From: Hydnum rufescens UP504
Lineage: Eukaryota > Basidiomycota > Agaricomycetes > Cantharellales > Hydnaceae
Direction: 5' to 3'
DNA length: 64,000 bases
Assembly: GCA_014904985.1 (NCBI GenBank)
Contig: MU128919.1
Span: forward strand, 143,879-207,878
Part shown: one piece after another, positions 15,378-26,690 of the stretch
How the letters are laid out: each line of letters opens with the position of its first letter
Numbering within the stretch: position 1 is the stretch's first letter
The notes under the pieces: model-generated
Seen by the model: the letters and a program-made list of their open reading frames with translations, nothing else
Told to the model about the DNA's origin: nothing
Databases searched by the model: none
Program-made: the position numbers and the translations under genes

Positions 15378-16140
15378 TGACCCGTTTGATTACGGTTTAT
15401 TTTCCTTTGCTACCTATTTCCTATTCGTTATTTTTGTGCCTCGTGCCTTTCTTGTTTCTGAGCCAATGCAGCCCTTTGCGCGATTCCTCAGACACTCGAA
15501 GTTCAGGGATCCGCTGCACGTGGATAAAATCTAGGGACAAGAAACCATCGGGAGTGATATAAATACTAAAAATCTACGGAAACCCGGAACTAAGGCTCTA
15601 CGGATTAGAGCAGTGTCGGTGCTAGTGTAAAATGATTGGCTGGGACAGCTCAGGCAGCACCATTGTGCGATGGCTCATAGTGCGGGCCGATGGACTTTTG
15701 GCGTACGACTAATCTGCCTCGTCGTACAACATCGCGCGGGTACACTCGCAAGCCCGGAGGACGAGTCGTCTATATTTACGGTTCTACTACTGGGGCCAAG
15801 AACGGATCAGTACAAGAACGTCGGCGTTTCCTGGGAGGCGGATGAAGGGATGACGTGCCCTCTGACCGGCTACACCTGATCACGATGAGTACAGACCGGA
15901 AAATCTGACTGCGGTGGGGTTATAGCTTGAGAAACCTGAAGCTCGACCCGAGTTCTCCTGCCCCAACATCACTTTCGCGGCGATTAATTCGATGGGATTA
16001 GAGTAGAGGGTTGAGGTTCAATTTTCATGGTTCTGGTATTCTTGGCACGATTTCAGATTTGGTTGGTTGTATTCCTGAATGAGGAAAATAAGCGATGCAA
16101 AGGCGATATTCATGGAATAGACATTATCCTTGTTATATTT
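15378..16140. other. intergenic, no gene seen
   Basis: This spacer separates the CLASP gene from the F-box array. It contains a T-rich segment at 15395-15465 that probably carries CLASP 3' signals. No conserved protein, tRNA or repeat was recognised. The forward frames at 15377-15562 and 15670-15879 look like chance openings. Confidence 0.5.
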
Positions 16141-16149
16141 CACCATATC

Positions 16150-17640
16150 CAATGGATAATACTGAGAGAATCGCAGCGGAGAAACTAACAGCCCTTAAGG
16201 AATAAAGGACAGCAGGAAACGTGGCAAGATACCACACCGAGGCCAGAAAGTTTGCGGAGACGTGGACCCAGGCGATGAATTGGAAACTCCACCTCTCCAC
16301 CTCACCAACCACAGATGATACGTTATGCATGAACGATTGCTTTGTCGTGATTCCAAAAAACTTCCTCCAGACACATTTCTGGTGACAATGGAGTCAATAT
16401 GGCTATAGCATTCGGGAAACCTTGAGTGAGTGAAGGCCCACGGTGCCACGAAAGACATACCATCGCGGGGAATCGGTGCATCCTTCTGTTTAGGGGTCCT
16501 GGTTCCCATTTACCAACGTCCTCTTTCGTGATTTCCCAGCGTTCCTCGGCGCCCATCCTCCTGTAGAAACAAATGATGCAGGCAACCATCTGATCAGAGA
16601 AGAAAAGCAGCAGCTTTGCGAAGACGTGGGCATGATTTGGAACTCTCGAAGAAGTCACTCTCAAACCGGTTCGATTGCCGCGGGACCATCCGGGGCTCAA
16701 ATCCAGGACTAACTCTTCCAAATTACAGAAGAGTGATAGAAAACCAAAATTTCCATCCCAGGATGTTTCGAGTACAAGATACCGCAGGTTCGAAACAACT
16801 GTACGGCCGATGGGGCCTGCCACGAACCGAAAAAATGCTTGGGAAGCAGACCAGGAGGGTGTCTTGAACTAAAGAAGTTGCAAAGTAGTTGACTGGCCAA
16901 GCGAACCAAAAAGATCGGAGATTTCATCGGGGTATGTCAATGCGGCGAAAAGGTGGGTGATAGGCCAATTTTTGAGAAGGTGCCACTGGATCGAATTGAG
17001 AATGGGACGGGGAGGACAATACGGTCTGTGACCGTCGACCGGTGTTGAGTCAAGCCAATTGAGAAAGAAGGTTGTGATGCTCTTCTGGGAGATAAGGAAT
17101 TCGGACAGAAATTCCATTTCTCTATATGAGGATTGGGGAGAGCGAAGTGTTCCAACTGAAAAGGAAAAGGCCCCCGGATGAGGTTCGACATGCGACCGTC
17201 GATATGACCGTCCCAGGATATTCCCGCCAGGTCTAATTCCAACTGTCGAAGACCCGTGAACAGCCGAAGCGTAGTAAAGACTATTTCCAGAATCCCCCGC
17301 CCAAATTCGACGGCACGATAATGACCACCCCGGCAATATTCACCAAACGTGAGAGTGAATTTTCGGATACACTTAGGACGTATTCCGGCGCAGACGATAT
17401 GACATCCCTCTTCGATTCGGCGGTGTTCTCTGTTGCACGAGGCAACATCTAGTACATCGGCATCTACGCAAACGTAGAATGTCCACCAAATAAGCCTATC
17501 CGCCGCATACTTGAAATCATAGTTCACGAGACTGGCAGCCTTCAATGATGTAAATGCGTATCGACTACGGTACGTTGTAGTCACTCGTAGTATCATACTC
17601 CTGTATCGACAACTCCATCACGGTGCAAAGCACATCATGA
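16150..17640 (-). pseudogene. F-box protein copy A, disrupted
   Basis: F-box proteins are substrate receptors of SCF ubiquitin ligases. This copy shares its whole length with copies B-E. It begins LPHDVLCTVMEL (reverse of about 17635-17605) and would continue SLKAASLVNYDFKYAADRLI, the second F-box helix. Between these parts lies a 37-base insert (17566-17602) flanked by direct repeats GTATCGAC, which destroys the F-box reading frame. Downstream, GLRQLELDLAGISWDGHI and RYLVLETSWDGNFGFLSLF are in different frames, so there are further shifts near 17100 and 16690. The 3' part encodes FPECYSHIDSIVTRNVSG as in copies B and D. With assembly indels common elsewhere, the insertion is the strongest sign of inactivation. 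Confidence 0.75.
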
Positions 17641-17680
17641 GGAAGTGTGACAGCTGCCGAAGCCTACGTCATCATGTTCA

Positions 17681-17760
17681 GGTATCAGAACGATATAAAG
17701 AGGACATAGGACCGATCGCACCATGGGTGAGTACGGGAAGCAGCGCTTCGCATATAGCCG
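17681..17760 (-). promoter_or_regulatory. conserved promoter block of copy A
   Basis: An 80-base block just upstream of copy A is shared almost base for base with copies B, D and E. On the coding strand it reads CCTATGTCC, a TATA element (TTTATATCG), then TTCTGATACC, about 60 bases before the start. Conservation across copies and position support promoter function; this is inferred, not shown. Confidence 0.55.
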
Positions 17761-18164
17761 GCCCCCGACCTGTACTGACCTGTAATTGGGACCCATCATC
17801 GCCTCGTCTCAAAATAAGACTAAACTTGTGTGAAGACTCAACAACACATGGTAGCGACAAGCAGTTTGTTGCGTCGCCGTTGTCTCGCCCTTCCCTAGGG
17901 TGATGTTTTACAATCACTGCAGAAACGAATGTTTGCATTTTCTAATCTTCCTTGAAGGATTATGCTAGAACAGCTGGGCCAATCAGCCCCATTTTTCAGT
18001 GAGTTCTAGGGGCAGTGATTCCCTAGGTTCACCTTTTGTCCATTTTGGTTCTAGGCATGCAAGGAACGCCTGGCAGCACTTGAGAAGGTAAGGCTTAGCT
18101 TCCTTAATGGGACAAACAGACCTCTCCCACCCCGCCCGAGGTTGTTCGGGTCGGACTACAGACG

Positions 18165-18560
18165 CGACTGGATAGGTGTTCTGACGCAGCCGTCTGAATG
18201 CCGTGCCAAATGCTAAAGTCACAGCATTGCACCTTCCACTGATATTCTTACAGACTCGGGGGGTTGTGGACCGTTTCTTTTTCTGACAAATTTTTTGTGC
18301 ATGTTTCTTAGTCGATCTCTTTGGATCTCCACTCGAGCCGCCCGGGAGGGAAGGCCAAGGCGGGGCGAGAGAGTGGGAGATATCTCTCTTGAGGCATACC
18401 CAGGCAAGAAGTGAAATACACTCCTTAGCTGCACAACGCTGTTGTATTTTATGTAAATATTTGCACGCTTCGCAGCTCAATGCTAACGTGTTATTGGGCG
18501 TTTTTTTTTTCTTTGAAACTACACAAATAAATTGAAAGCTAGAGCGATAAGATCGATATT
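18165..18560. repeat. island repeat, copy 1
   Basis: Noncoding repeat shared with about 20530, 24260 and 28235. Landmarks in order are GGTGTTCTGAC, a T-rich hinge with CTTTTTCTGACAA, CATGTTTCTTAGTCGAT, a GAGATATCTCTC block, GCTGCACAA, and a final poly-T run at 18502-18511. It marks the boundary between copies A and B. It may be part of the tandem duplication unit or an independent short transposable element. Confidence 0.6.
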
Positions 18561-18589
18561 CGGGGGATAGCCTTCATCGTTGGTATACT

Positions 18590-20071
18590 TCACTTGGTAA
18601 CGACATATCCAACGGATAATACTGAGGGAGACAGAGCGGAGAAACTAAGGAAATACAGGATAGCAGAAACTTCACGAGACCGCACTGATCCCAGAAAAGT
18701 TGTGGAGACGTGTCGACCCAGGTGATGAACTCTAGACTCCACCTCATCACCCACAAAGGATATGTTATACGGGAACAATCGCTTTGTCGTGATTCCAACA
18801 AAACATCTTCCAGACACATTTCTGGTCACAATGGAGTCAATACGGCTATAGCATTCGGGAAACGTTGAGTGAGTGAAAGCGCATGACCCCACAAAAGACA
18901 TACCATCGCGGGGAATCGGCGCCTTCTTCTGTTTAAGGACACTCTTTCACCAGCGTCCTCTTTCGTGATTTCCCAGGGTTCTTCGGCCCCATCCTCCTGT
19001 AGAAGCGAATAATGGAGCAACACAACGGATGAGGGAAGAAAATCACAGCTTTGCGAAGACGTGGACATGATTTGGAACACTCGAAGAATTCACTCTCCAT
19101 CGCCTTCAGTTCGCCCTGGACCCTCTGGAGGTTCAAATCCAAGACTACCTCTTCCAAATTACTGAAGAGTGGTAAAAAACGAACGTTTTCCACCCGATTG
19201 TTTCGAGTACAAGATACCGTAGGGTCGAAACAACTGTGGCGGCGATGCGGTCTGCGGCGACGTCGAAAAATGCTTCGGAAGTACGCCAAGAAGGCGTCTT
19301 GAACCAAAGAAGCTGTAATGTGGCAGTTGACCGGCTAAGTGAACCGAAAAGATCAAGGACTTCCTCGCCGTCCATCAATCCGGCGAAAAGGTGAGTGATA
19401 GGCCGATCTTTGAGAACGTGCCACTGTCCCGGATCGAGAACACGACGGGCGGGGAGACGCGGTGAGAGACCACCGGTCGGCATCGAACTAGGCCAATTGA
19501 GAAAGAGGCTTGTGATGCTCTGCTGGGAGACAAGGATTTTGGGCAGAAAATCCATGTCGTCATATGAGGGTTTGGTGAGAGCGAAGCGTTCCAGCTGAAA
19601 AGGAAAGGACTCCCGGAAGAGGTTTGACATGCGATCGTCTATATGACCATCCCAGGATGCGTTCGCTAGGTCTAATTCCAACTGTCGAAGACCCGTTAAC
19701 ACCCGAAGTCTGGCAAAGACCATTTCCAGAATACTCCGCTCAAATTCGGCGCCAGGATAATCATCCTCCCAATCATATCCAAATCCATTGAACTCGCTAA
19801 ACGTCAGAGTGAATTTTCGGATGCGCTTAGGGCGTATTCCAGCGCAGACGATACGACATCCCTCTTCGATTCGGCGGAGTTCTTCGTCGCACGAGCCAGC
19901 ATCTTCCACATCAGCATGTACGCAGATGTAGAATGACTGCCAAATAAGCCTATCCGCCCCGTACTTGAAATCACGGTTGACGAGACTGGCAGCCTTCAAC
20001 GTTCTGATATCGAGAAACTCCATCATGGCACAAAGAACATCGTGAGGAAGGATTGGTGTGACAGCCACCAA
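18590..20071 (-). CDS. F-box protein copy B, best preserved
   Basis: The longest intact frame of the array runs from ATG 20071 to 19145 (308 residues). Residues 7-50 form an F-box (LPHDVLCAMMEFLD, LKAASLVNRDFKYGADRLIW). The rest has leucine-rich-repeat-like blocks (LTGLRQLELDLANASWDGHI, FPFQLERFAL, ITSLFLNWP, TLRYLVLET). After LETIGWK the homologous sequence moves to another frame, giving LPLFSNLEEVVLDL and ESEFFECSKSCPRLRKAVIF (about 19180-18940). The natural protein is therefore probably about 400 residues or more. A one-base indel near 19190 explains the early stop and may be a sequencing error. The expected role is substrate binding for SCF ubiquitin ligase; the substrate is unknown. This is the only copy with an uninterrupted F-box plus promoter and no large lesion. 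Confidence 0.75.
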
Positions 20072-20090
20072 AGCCTACGTGATCATGGCT

Positions 20091-20170
20091 AGGTATCAGA
20101 ACGATATAAACAGAACATAGGACCGGTCGCACCATGAGTGAGCACGGGAAGCAGCGCTTCGCATATAGCC
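20091..20170 (-). promoter_or_regulatory. conserved promoter block of copy B
   Basis: This matches the block at 17681-17760, including the TATA-like core (AACGATATAAAC on the plus strand) and the outer part GTGAGCACGGGAAGCAGCG. It sits directly upstream of the copy B start at 20071. Confidence 0.55.
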
Positions 20171-20529
20171 GCTCCGCGGTTGGCGAGTCGCCACCTGGTC
20201 TCAAAACGAGGCTGAGCTTGTGTGAAGGCTCAACAACCCGTGGTAGCGACAAGCGGTCCATTGTCTCGCCGTTCCCTGGGGCGACGTTCTACAATTACCA
20301 CAAAAATGAATGTTTACATTTTCCTATCTTCCCTGAACGATCGCACTAGACCAACTGGGCCAACCATCCCCTTGTTTTAGTGAGCTCTAGGGGCGATGAT
20401 TCTCCAGGTTCCCCTTTTGCACTAGTGATTTGGATTAGTTTTCAGTATATAAAGAGCCTGGCTGCGAAGGTAAGGCTTCTTTATTATAATGAGACAAGCA
20501 GAGGTCTCCTACCCCAGCCCGAGACGTGA

Positions 20530-20960
20530 CTGTGCAGGTGTTCTGACGTGGCGATCTGAATCCCGTGCCAAGTCCTAAAGCCACAGTATTCACCGTTCAT
20601 TCATATTCCTCCGGACTTGGGGGGGGGGGAGGTTTATGGCCAGACCGTTCCTTTTTCTGACAATTTTTCTGCACATGTTTCTTAGTCGATCCCTTTGGAC
20701 TTCTACTCGAGCTGGCCTGGAGCGAAGGCTAAGGTGAGGTAAGAGAACGGGGGCGATATCTCTCTTTCGAGGTGTAGCAGGCAAAAACAAGGAAAACACC
20801 CACCTTGGCTGTGCAACTCTGTTGTTAGGTTTTATGGAAGGATGTGCACGCTTCGCAGAGCGATGTTAACGTGTTAGTGGGTGTTTTTTTTTTGCTCCCA
20901 AAACTGCGCCAGGAAATTGCAAGCGAGTGCGATACAAGGTCGATATTCGGGGGATAAGAT
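20530..20960. repeat. island repeat, copy 2
   Basis: This copy has the same landmarks as the repeat at 18165-18560: GGTGTTCTGACG, CCTTTTTCTGACAATTTTT, CATGTTTCTTAGTCGAT, GATATCTCTCTTTCGAGG, a GTTAACGTGTTAGTGGGTG segment and a poly-T run at 20884-20893. It separates copies B and C. The G9 run near 20621-20629 and the poly-T run are likely places for length error. Confidence 0.6.
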
Positions 20961-21179
20961 TCATCGTCGTCAGTATATTTCACTTAGTCACCAACGACAT
21001 GTCCAACAGATAATACTGAGAGAGACAGAGCGAAGAAACGAAGAAACTTCAGGAATAAAGGCCAACAGGAAGTGTGACGAGGTAGTGCACCGAGCCAAGA
21101 AAATTTGCGGAAACGGGTGGACCTACGCAATGAACTCGAATGCCCGCCTCACCACCCACAACTGATATGATATACGGGA

Positions 21180-22322
21180 ACAATCGTTGTGTCATGATTC
21201 CACACAGTTTCCTCCAGACACATCTCTGCCGACAACGGAGTCAATACGGCTGCAGCACTCAGACGACGTGAGTGAATGAAAGCGCACAAGGTCTCGCGAA
21301 GCACACACCAATGTGGGAAACCTGTGCCTCCTTATAGGTTCCCTTGAGCCATCCCTCCAGCACCCTCTCTCGTGAGTCCCCAATTTTCCTCAGCTCCCAT
21401 CCTCTGGTAGAAACGGACAACGAATCCAGGTTCCCGATTATAGAAAAAAAGCACGCCTTTGCGAAGACGTGGGCATGATTTGGAACTCTCCAAGAAATCA
21501 CTCTCAATCGCATCCGGATCCAGCGGAAACGGGAACCACCCAGGTCGCATATCCATGACTAACTCTCCAAATTACCGAAGAGCGATAGGACACGAATATC
21601 TCCCTGGATTGTCTCGAGTACAAGATACCGCAGGTTCGAAACAACCGTAGCGGGATGGTCTGCCGTGAACTGGAAAAATGCCTTAAAAGGAGTGAGGCAG
21701 GTGCCCTGAACCAAAGAAGCTGCAAAGTGGCAGTTGGCTGGCTAAGGGAACCAAAACGATCAAAGACTTCGTCGGGGTGGATCAATGTGGCGAAAAGGTG
21801 AGTGATATGCCGATTTTTGAGAAGGTGCCACTCGCCCGAACCGAGAACGCGAAGGGGTCGAACACGAGGCGCGTCAGTAGTATCATTTGTTAACCTAGCC
21901 CAATTGGTGGAGAGGGTTGTGATCATCTTCTGCGGAAGAAGGAACTCGGACAGAAAATACATTTCGTGAGATGTGGCTTTGTTGAGAGTGAAGCGTTCCA
22001 ACTGAAAAGGAAAGGGGCCCCGGATGAGGTCTGACATGAAACCATTGGTACGCCACAATGTACGTCCTAGATCTAACTCCAACTGTCAAAGACCGGTCAT
22101 GGTGGAAGCATAGCAAAGATCATTTCCAGAATACTCCGCTCAAATTTGCCACCAAGATCATAATCCACCGAATAAAATTCATAAAGCGTCAGAGTTTTCG
22201 GATCTGCTGAGGGCCTATTCCAGTGCAGGCGATACGACATCCCTCTTCGATTCGGTGTAGTTCTCTGTTGCACGTAGTGACATTTTGCGCATCAACGCAA
22301 ATGTAGAATGACTGCCAAATAA
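21180..22322 (-). pseudogene. F-box protein copy C, 5'-deleted
   Basis: The middle and 3' parts match copies A, B, D and E (FPFQLERFTLNKATSHEMYF, LLKNRHITHLFATLIHPDEV, SSECCSRIDSVVGRDVSG). Homology stops abruptly at 22322, just after the CAAATAAG that in other copies precedes the second F-box helix. The next bases already belong to the repeat next to copy D. So the promoter, start codon and F-box are gone. The frame is also broken near 22070-22260. This is a true pseudogene regardless of small sequencing errors. Confidence 0.85.
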
Positions 22323-22339
22323 GTCGGGTACAGGGGGAT

Positions 22340-22450
22340 GCTAATGTACTGTATCGTATTGCATTCTAATGAGAGGGTTTTTTTCTCTGGAACTGCATGA
22401 TAAATTGCAGGTGAGGGCGATACAAGGTCGATATTCAGGGGATACGTTCC
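22340..22450. repeat. island repeat, 3' fragment (copy 3)
   Basis: Only the end of the island repeat remains. It has GATGCTAATGTACTG, GCATTCTAATGAGAGGG, a T-run, CTCTGGAACTGCATGATAAATTGCA and GATACAAGGTCGATATTC. It joins directly to the truncated end of copy C, so a deletion removed both the repeat's 5' part and the front of copy C. Confidence 0.55.
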
Positions 22451-22499
22451 TTCGTTGGTATATTCCACTTACCTGCCAACGGCATATCCAACAGATAAT

Positions 22500-24005
22500 A
22501 CTGAAAGACGGAGGAAACTAAGAATCCTTAAGAAATAAAGGACAACCAGAAACGTGGCTAGGTACTGCACCCAGAAAAATTGCGGAGACACGTGGACCCA
22601 GGCAATGAACTCGAAAGTCCACCCACAACTGATACGTTATACGGGGACGATCGCTCTGTCTTGATTCCAGAAATTTTCCTCCAGGCACATTTCTGCTGAC
22701 ACTGGAGTCAATACGGCTACAGCATTCGGGCGACATGGGTCAATGAAAGTATACGATCTCACGAAAGACATACCATTGCGGGAAATCGGCGTCTCCTCCT
22801 GGTCAAGGGTTCACTGCCAAGTTCCCTTACGTCAACATCCTCTCTCATGAGTTCCCAATCTTCCTCAGCCCCAGCCTCTCGTAGAAACGGATGACGAAGA
22901 TAGACCGCGTGCTATACAAGAAAAGCACGGCTTTGCGAAGGCGCGGGCATGATTTGGAACTCTCGAAGAAGTCCACTCTCAATCGCTCCTGGAGATTGAG
23001 CGAGAATCCACTCGGGTCTCAAATCCATGACTAACTCTCCAAATACTGAAGAGTGATAGATCATGAATATTCCTCCTGGATTGTCGAGTACAAGATACCG
23101 CAGGTGGAAACATCGATCGTATCCATGATACTCTTCAAATTACTGAAGAGTGATAGCATGAAATTCCTCCTGGATTGTTCCGAGTACAAGATACCGCAGG
23201 TTGGAAACATGTAGTCGCGATGGGCTGCCGCGTACTGGAAAACGCGTGGAAGCATCCGGGCAGGTGTCCTGAACAAAGAAGCTGTAAAGGAACAGTTGAC
23301 TGCCTAAGTGAACCAAAGAGATCAAATACTTCGTCGGCGTGTATCAATGCGGCAAAAAGATGAGTGATAGGCCGATTCTTGAGAAGGTGCCACTCGCCCG
23401 AATCGAGGACATGAAGGGGACGACGTCGAAGCGGTTCTTTGACCGCATACTTCGGTATGCGACGCCCAATTGATGGAGAGGGTTGTGATGCTGTTCTGGG
23501 AGAGAAGGAATTCCGACAGAAATTCCATTTCATGATATGTGTCTTTGGTGAGAGCGAAGCGTTCCAACTGAAAAGGAAAGGGCACTCGGACGATGTTCGA
23601 CATGAGACCATCGATACGACCTGATGCACATGCCAGGTCTAATTCCAACTGTCGGAGACCCATTAACAGCCGAAGGGTAGCAAAGACCGTTCCCAGAATG
23701 CCCTGCTCAAAGTCGCCAGCAGGATAATAATCATCCCAACTGTAGACACTAAATATCAGAGTGAATTTTCGGATCCTCTGAGGACGTATTCCAGTGCAGG
23801 CGATACGACATCCCTCTTCGATTCGGCGTAGTTCACTGTTGCATCCGACGACATCGTACACAGTGGCACTTACGCAAATGTAGAATGACTGCCAGATAAG
23901 CCTATCCGCCCCGTACTTGAAATCACGGTTGACGAGACTGGCGGCCTTCAATGTTCTGATGTCAAGAAAATCCATCAGGATACAAAGCACATCAGTAGGA
24001 AGCAC
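22500..24005 (-). pseudogene. F-box protein copy D, probably broken
   Basis: ATG 24005 opens a 227-residue frame with a complete F-box (LPTDVLCILMDFLDIRTLKA, SLVNRDFKYGADRLIWQSFY) and LRR-like blocks (GLRQLELDLACAS, FPFQLERFALTKDTYHEMEF). It then shifts frame near 23420; the homologous continuation (HLLKNRPITHLFAALIHADEV) lies in 23135-23629. A local tandem duplication of about 98 bases at 23038-23211 repeats the segment encoding the RYLVLET region and adds stops. The 3' block SPECCSRIDSSVSRNVPGG is kept. The N-terminal half could still be expressed as a short F-box protein. Confidence 0.7.
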
Positions 24006-24040
24006 TGGAGTGACAGCTGCTGAGCCCTATGTCATCACGT

Positions 24041-24100
24041 CCGGGTATCAGAACGATATAAACAGGATATAGGGCCGATCGATACCATGGGTGAAAGGCA
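24041..24100 (-). promoter_or_regulatory. conserved promoter block of copy D
   Basis: This is the same TATA-containing block as at copies A and B (GGGTATCAGAACGATATAAA on the plus strand). The outer part diverges after ATACCATGGGTGAAAGG. It lies 36-95 bases upstream of ATG 24005. Confidence 0.55.
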
Positions 24101-24164
24101 AGCGGTGTGGCTTTCGCATGCAGCCATTTCACCAGTTGGGGTTTGGACTCGTCAACTGTTACAG

Positions 24165-25020
24165 CCTTGTGTTCGGCTCCTGGCGACTCAAAATTGGGGT
24201 TCGGTTCAGATTGACTCAGCTTCGGGTCGACTCACAGCTCGGGGCGACTCACCACGAGTCGCGTGACTGGGTAGGTGTTCTGGTACAACAATCCGAATCC
24301 CATGCCAAATGTCAACTGGAATCCGCGAGTGAAGTCCATCTGCATGTCCTCTGAAAGAGTCAGCCTGCTAATCCATCCCAGGTCTCTGCTGGTGCGGGGG
24401 TGTGAAAATTGCCACAGGGCAATTTGGCACGTGAGAACCCGGCACCCGGCCCGACTGTGTGCTAGGGCATGAGACTCACAACTAGGCGCCAACAAGAACC
24501 CACCACGAACAGGGTGGGAGGGAGAGGAGGGAGGACAGCCCCCCCCAAGGGGACAGCGAGGCCGTTGAGACGCGACGAAACGAAGCGGAAGCAAAGTTCT
24601 GGCGGTCTCCACTCCTTCTGAGTCCTTCGTATGTAGCCCTCGTGCCCCGGACGACAACTTGGAATTGGTGTTACCACAGACTTCACGGGGCTGTGTGGCC
24701 AGACCACAAGTTCCATTTTCTGGCATTTCTTTTGCACATATTTTTAGTCGAACCTCCATTCCAGTGCCTCAGAGCAATGGCCAAGGTGGGGTAAGAAGAC
24801 GTATTAGAGATCGCTCTCTTTCTCTCTCGGCGGGGGTTCCACGTGGTGTCCTCTCTCAGCGTACCCGGGCCCAAAAAAAAGCCCTCCCTGGCTGCACAAT
24901 CCTGTTGATAGATTTCATGTCGAGATTTGCCTGCTTCACTGAATGCTAATTTATGTTGTTGCATTCGAATGAGGTCTTTCTCTGAAACCACATAAATAAA
25001 CCGAGGTCAATATTTGTGGA
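24165..25020. repeat. island repeat, copy 4 with leading module
   Basis: A leading module (24165-24262: GACTCAAAATTGGGGTTCGG, then GACTCAGCTTCGGGTCGACT and CACGAGTCGCGTGAC) precedes the main repeat body. The body runs GGTAGGTGTTCTGG, GGCCAGACCACAAGTTCC, CTTTTGCACATATTTTTAG, GAGATCGCTCTC, GGCTGCACAATCCTGTTGAT, then GAATGCTAA. About 330 bases between 24330 and 24680 have no match in copies 1 and 2. The leading module recurs at 26610-26690 and 28085-28215. Confidence 0.55.
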
Positions 25021-25073
25021 TACTTTACCGTTATTCAATTGGCTATCAAGGACATGTCCAATGGATAATACTG

Positions 25074-26120
25074 AGGCTCTCATGAGTTCCCAATCTTCCT
25101 CAGCCCCCATCCTCCGGTAAAACCGGATGGCGAATCGAAACCGCAGATCCCAGAAGGAAAGTACGGCTTTGCGAAGACGTGGGCATGATTTGGAACACTC
25201 GAAGAAATCGCTCTCCATCACGTTCTGATTCTCCAGGGGCCCCATGACTAACTCTTCCAAATTAGTGAAGAGTGATAGAACACGAATATTTCCTCCCCGG
25301 TGTGTTTCGAGTACAAGATACCGCAGGCTCGAAACAACTGTAGCGGCGATGGGGCACCGAAAAAATGCTTGGGAAGCAGGCCAGGATGGTATCATGAACC
25401 AAAGAAGCTGTAAAGTGGCAGTTGACCGGCTAAGTGAACCAAAAAGATCAGAGACTTCATCGGGGTGTATCAACGCGGCGAAAAGGTGAGTGATGGGCCA
25501 ATTTTTGAGAAGGTGCCACTGGCCTGGATCGAGAACGCGACGGGGAGGGGGTGAAGATGCATTGTGAGACCGCCAATCGATGCTGGGCTAGTCCAAGTGA
25601 GAAGAAGGCTTGTGATTCTCTTCTGGGAGAGAAGGAATTCGGGCAGAAAATCCATTTCGTCATATGAGGGTTTGTTGAGAGTGAACCATTCCAACTGAAA
25701 AGGAAAGGGCCCCTGGATGAGGTTCAACATGCGACGGTCAATGCGACCATCCCAGAATGCTCCCGCTAGGTCTAATTCCAACTGTCGAAGACCTGTTAAC
25801 AACCGAAGCGTAGCAAAGACCATTTCCAAAATACTCCGCTCAAATTTCGCCGCAGGATGATCACAGTACTGATATTGACTAAATGTCAGGGTGAATTTTC
25901 GGATGCGCTCAGCCCGTATTTTAGTGCAAGTGATACGACATCCCTCTTCGATTCGGCCTAGTTCTCTGTCGCATGAGACAACATCTTCCGCATCTGCATG
26001 TACGCAAATGTAGAATGATCGCCAAATGAGCCTATCCGCCCCGTACTTGAAATCACGATTGACAAGACTGGCAGCCTTCAAAGATCTGATATCGAGAAAT
26101 TCCATCAAGGTGCAAAGCAC
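25074..26120 (-). pseudogene. F-box protein copy E, 3'-deleted
   Basis: The frame at 25470-26120 (216 residues from ATG 26120, MLCTLMEFLDIRSLKAASLV) covers the F-box and the first LRR-like half. Translation could begin slightly upstream, as the DNA still encodes LPHD. A frame shift near 25540 leads to 24946-25473, which gives HLLKNWPITHLFAALIHPDEV and RYLVLETHRGGNIRVLSLF through ESDFFECSKSCPRLRKAVLS. At 25074 the ATAATACTGAG landmark joins straight to CTCTCATGAGTTCCC, where copy D has about 350 more bases. The conserved 3' section is therefore deleted and the frame runs into the repeat. Confidence 0.75.
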
Positions 26121-26170
26121 ATCGTGAGGAAGGACTGGGGTGACAGTCAGAGGAATCTATGTCATTATGG

Positions 26171-26225
26171 CTGGACATTAGAACGACATAACCAGGACAT
26201 AGGACCGATCGAACCATATGAAGAG
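26171..26225 (-). promoter_or_regulatory. diverged promoter block of copy E
   Basis: The block is recognisable (ACATTAGAACGACATAACC, then AGGACATAGGACCGATCGAACC) but the TATA core is changed from GATATAAA to GACATAAC. If the TATA box matters, copy E may be weakly expressed. Confidence 0.5.
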
Positions 26226-26609
26226 CGAGTACTGGCAACAGAATGGCCTTCACCGTCTAGTTATTTTCCGAAATCCGCGACTCGGAGTTTGGATCAGTCG
26301 CCTCTCAAAACTTGGCTAAAGTTGTGCAAAGTTAGTGTTGCCGCAACTCCGTTTGTGTTCACTTGTGCAGTCGGCTCTAGCCGATGGATCGATCCCGGCA
26401 ATGCTAGTGCAAATGATTACAACAATACATCACAGTGACCAGCGGTTTGCTTTCACCGCTGGTGTCCACATCCTAGGGTAACCTTTTTTTTTACAATTAC
26501 TGCATTGCGAAAATGAATATTTGGATTTTCCCATCTCCCACGGAGTGATTGTGCCATACAGTAATGGTTGGGCCTGAAGCTGCCGTGACTCTGCTCGAGT
26601 TCAGCCCCA

Positions 26610-26690
26610 CAGACAGCTTCCGGTGACTCAAAATCAATTTATAGTATTTGGGGTTCAGTTCGGTTTGCTTCAGCGTCGGGGCACAGAAAC
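26610..26690. repeat. leading module of island repeat, isolated
   Basis: This isolated stretch (CAGCTTCCGGTGACTCAAAA, TCAATTTATAGTATTTGGGG, TTCAGTTCGGTTTGC) matches the module at 28085-28215 and, less well, 24165-24262. The main repeat body is absent. Confidence 0.5.
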
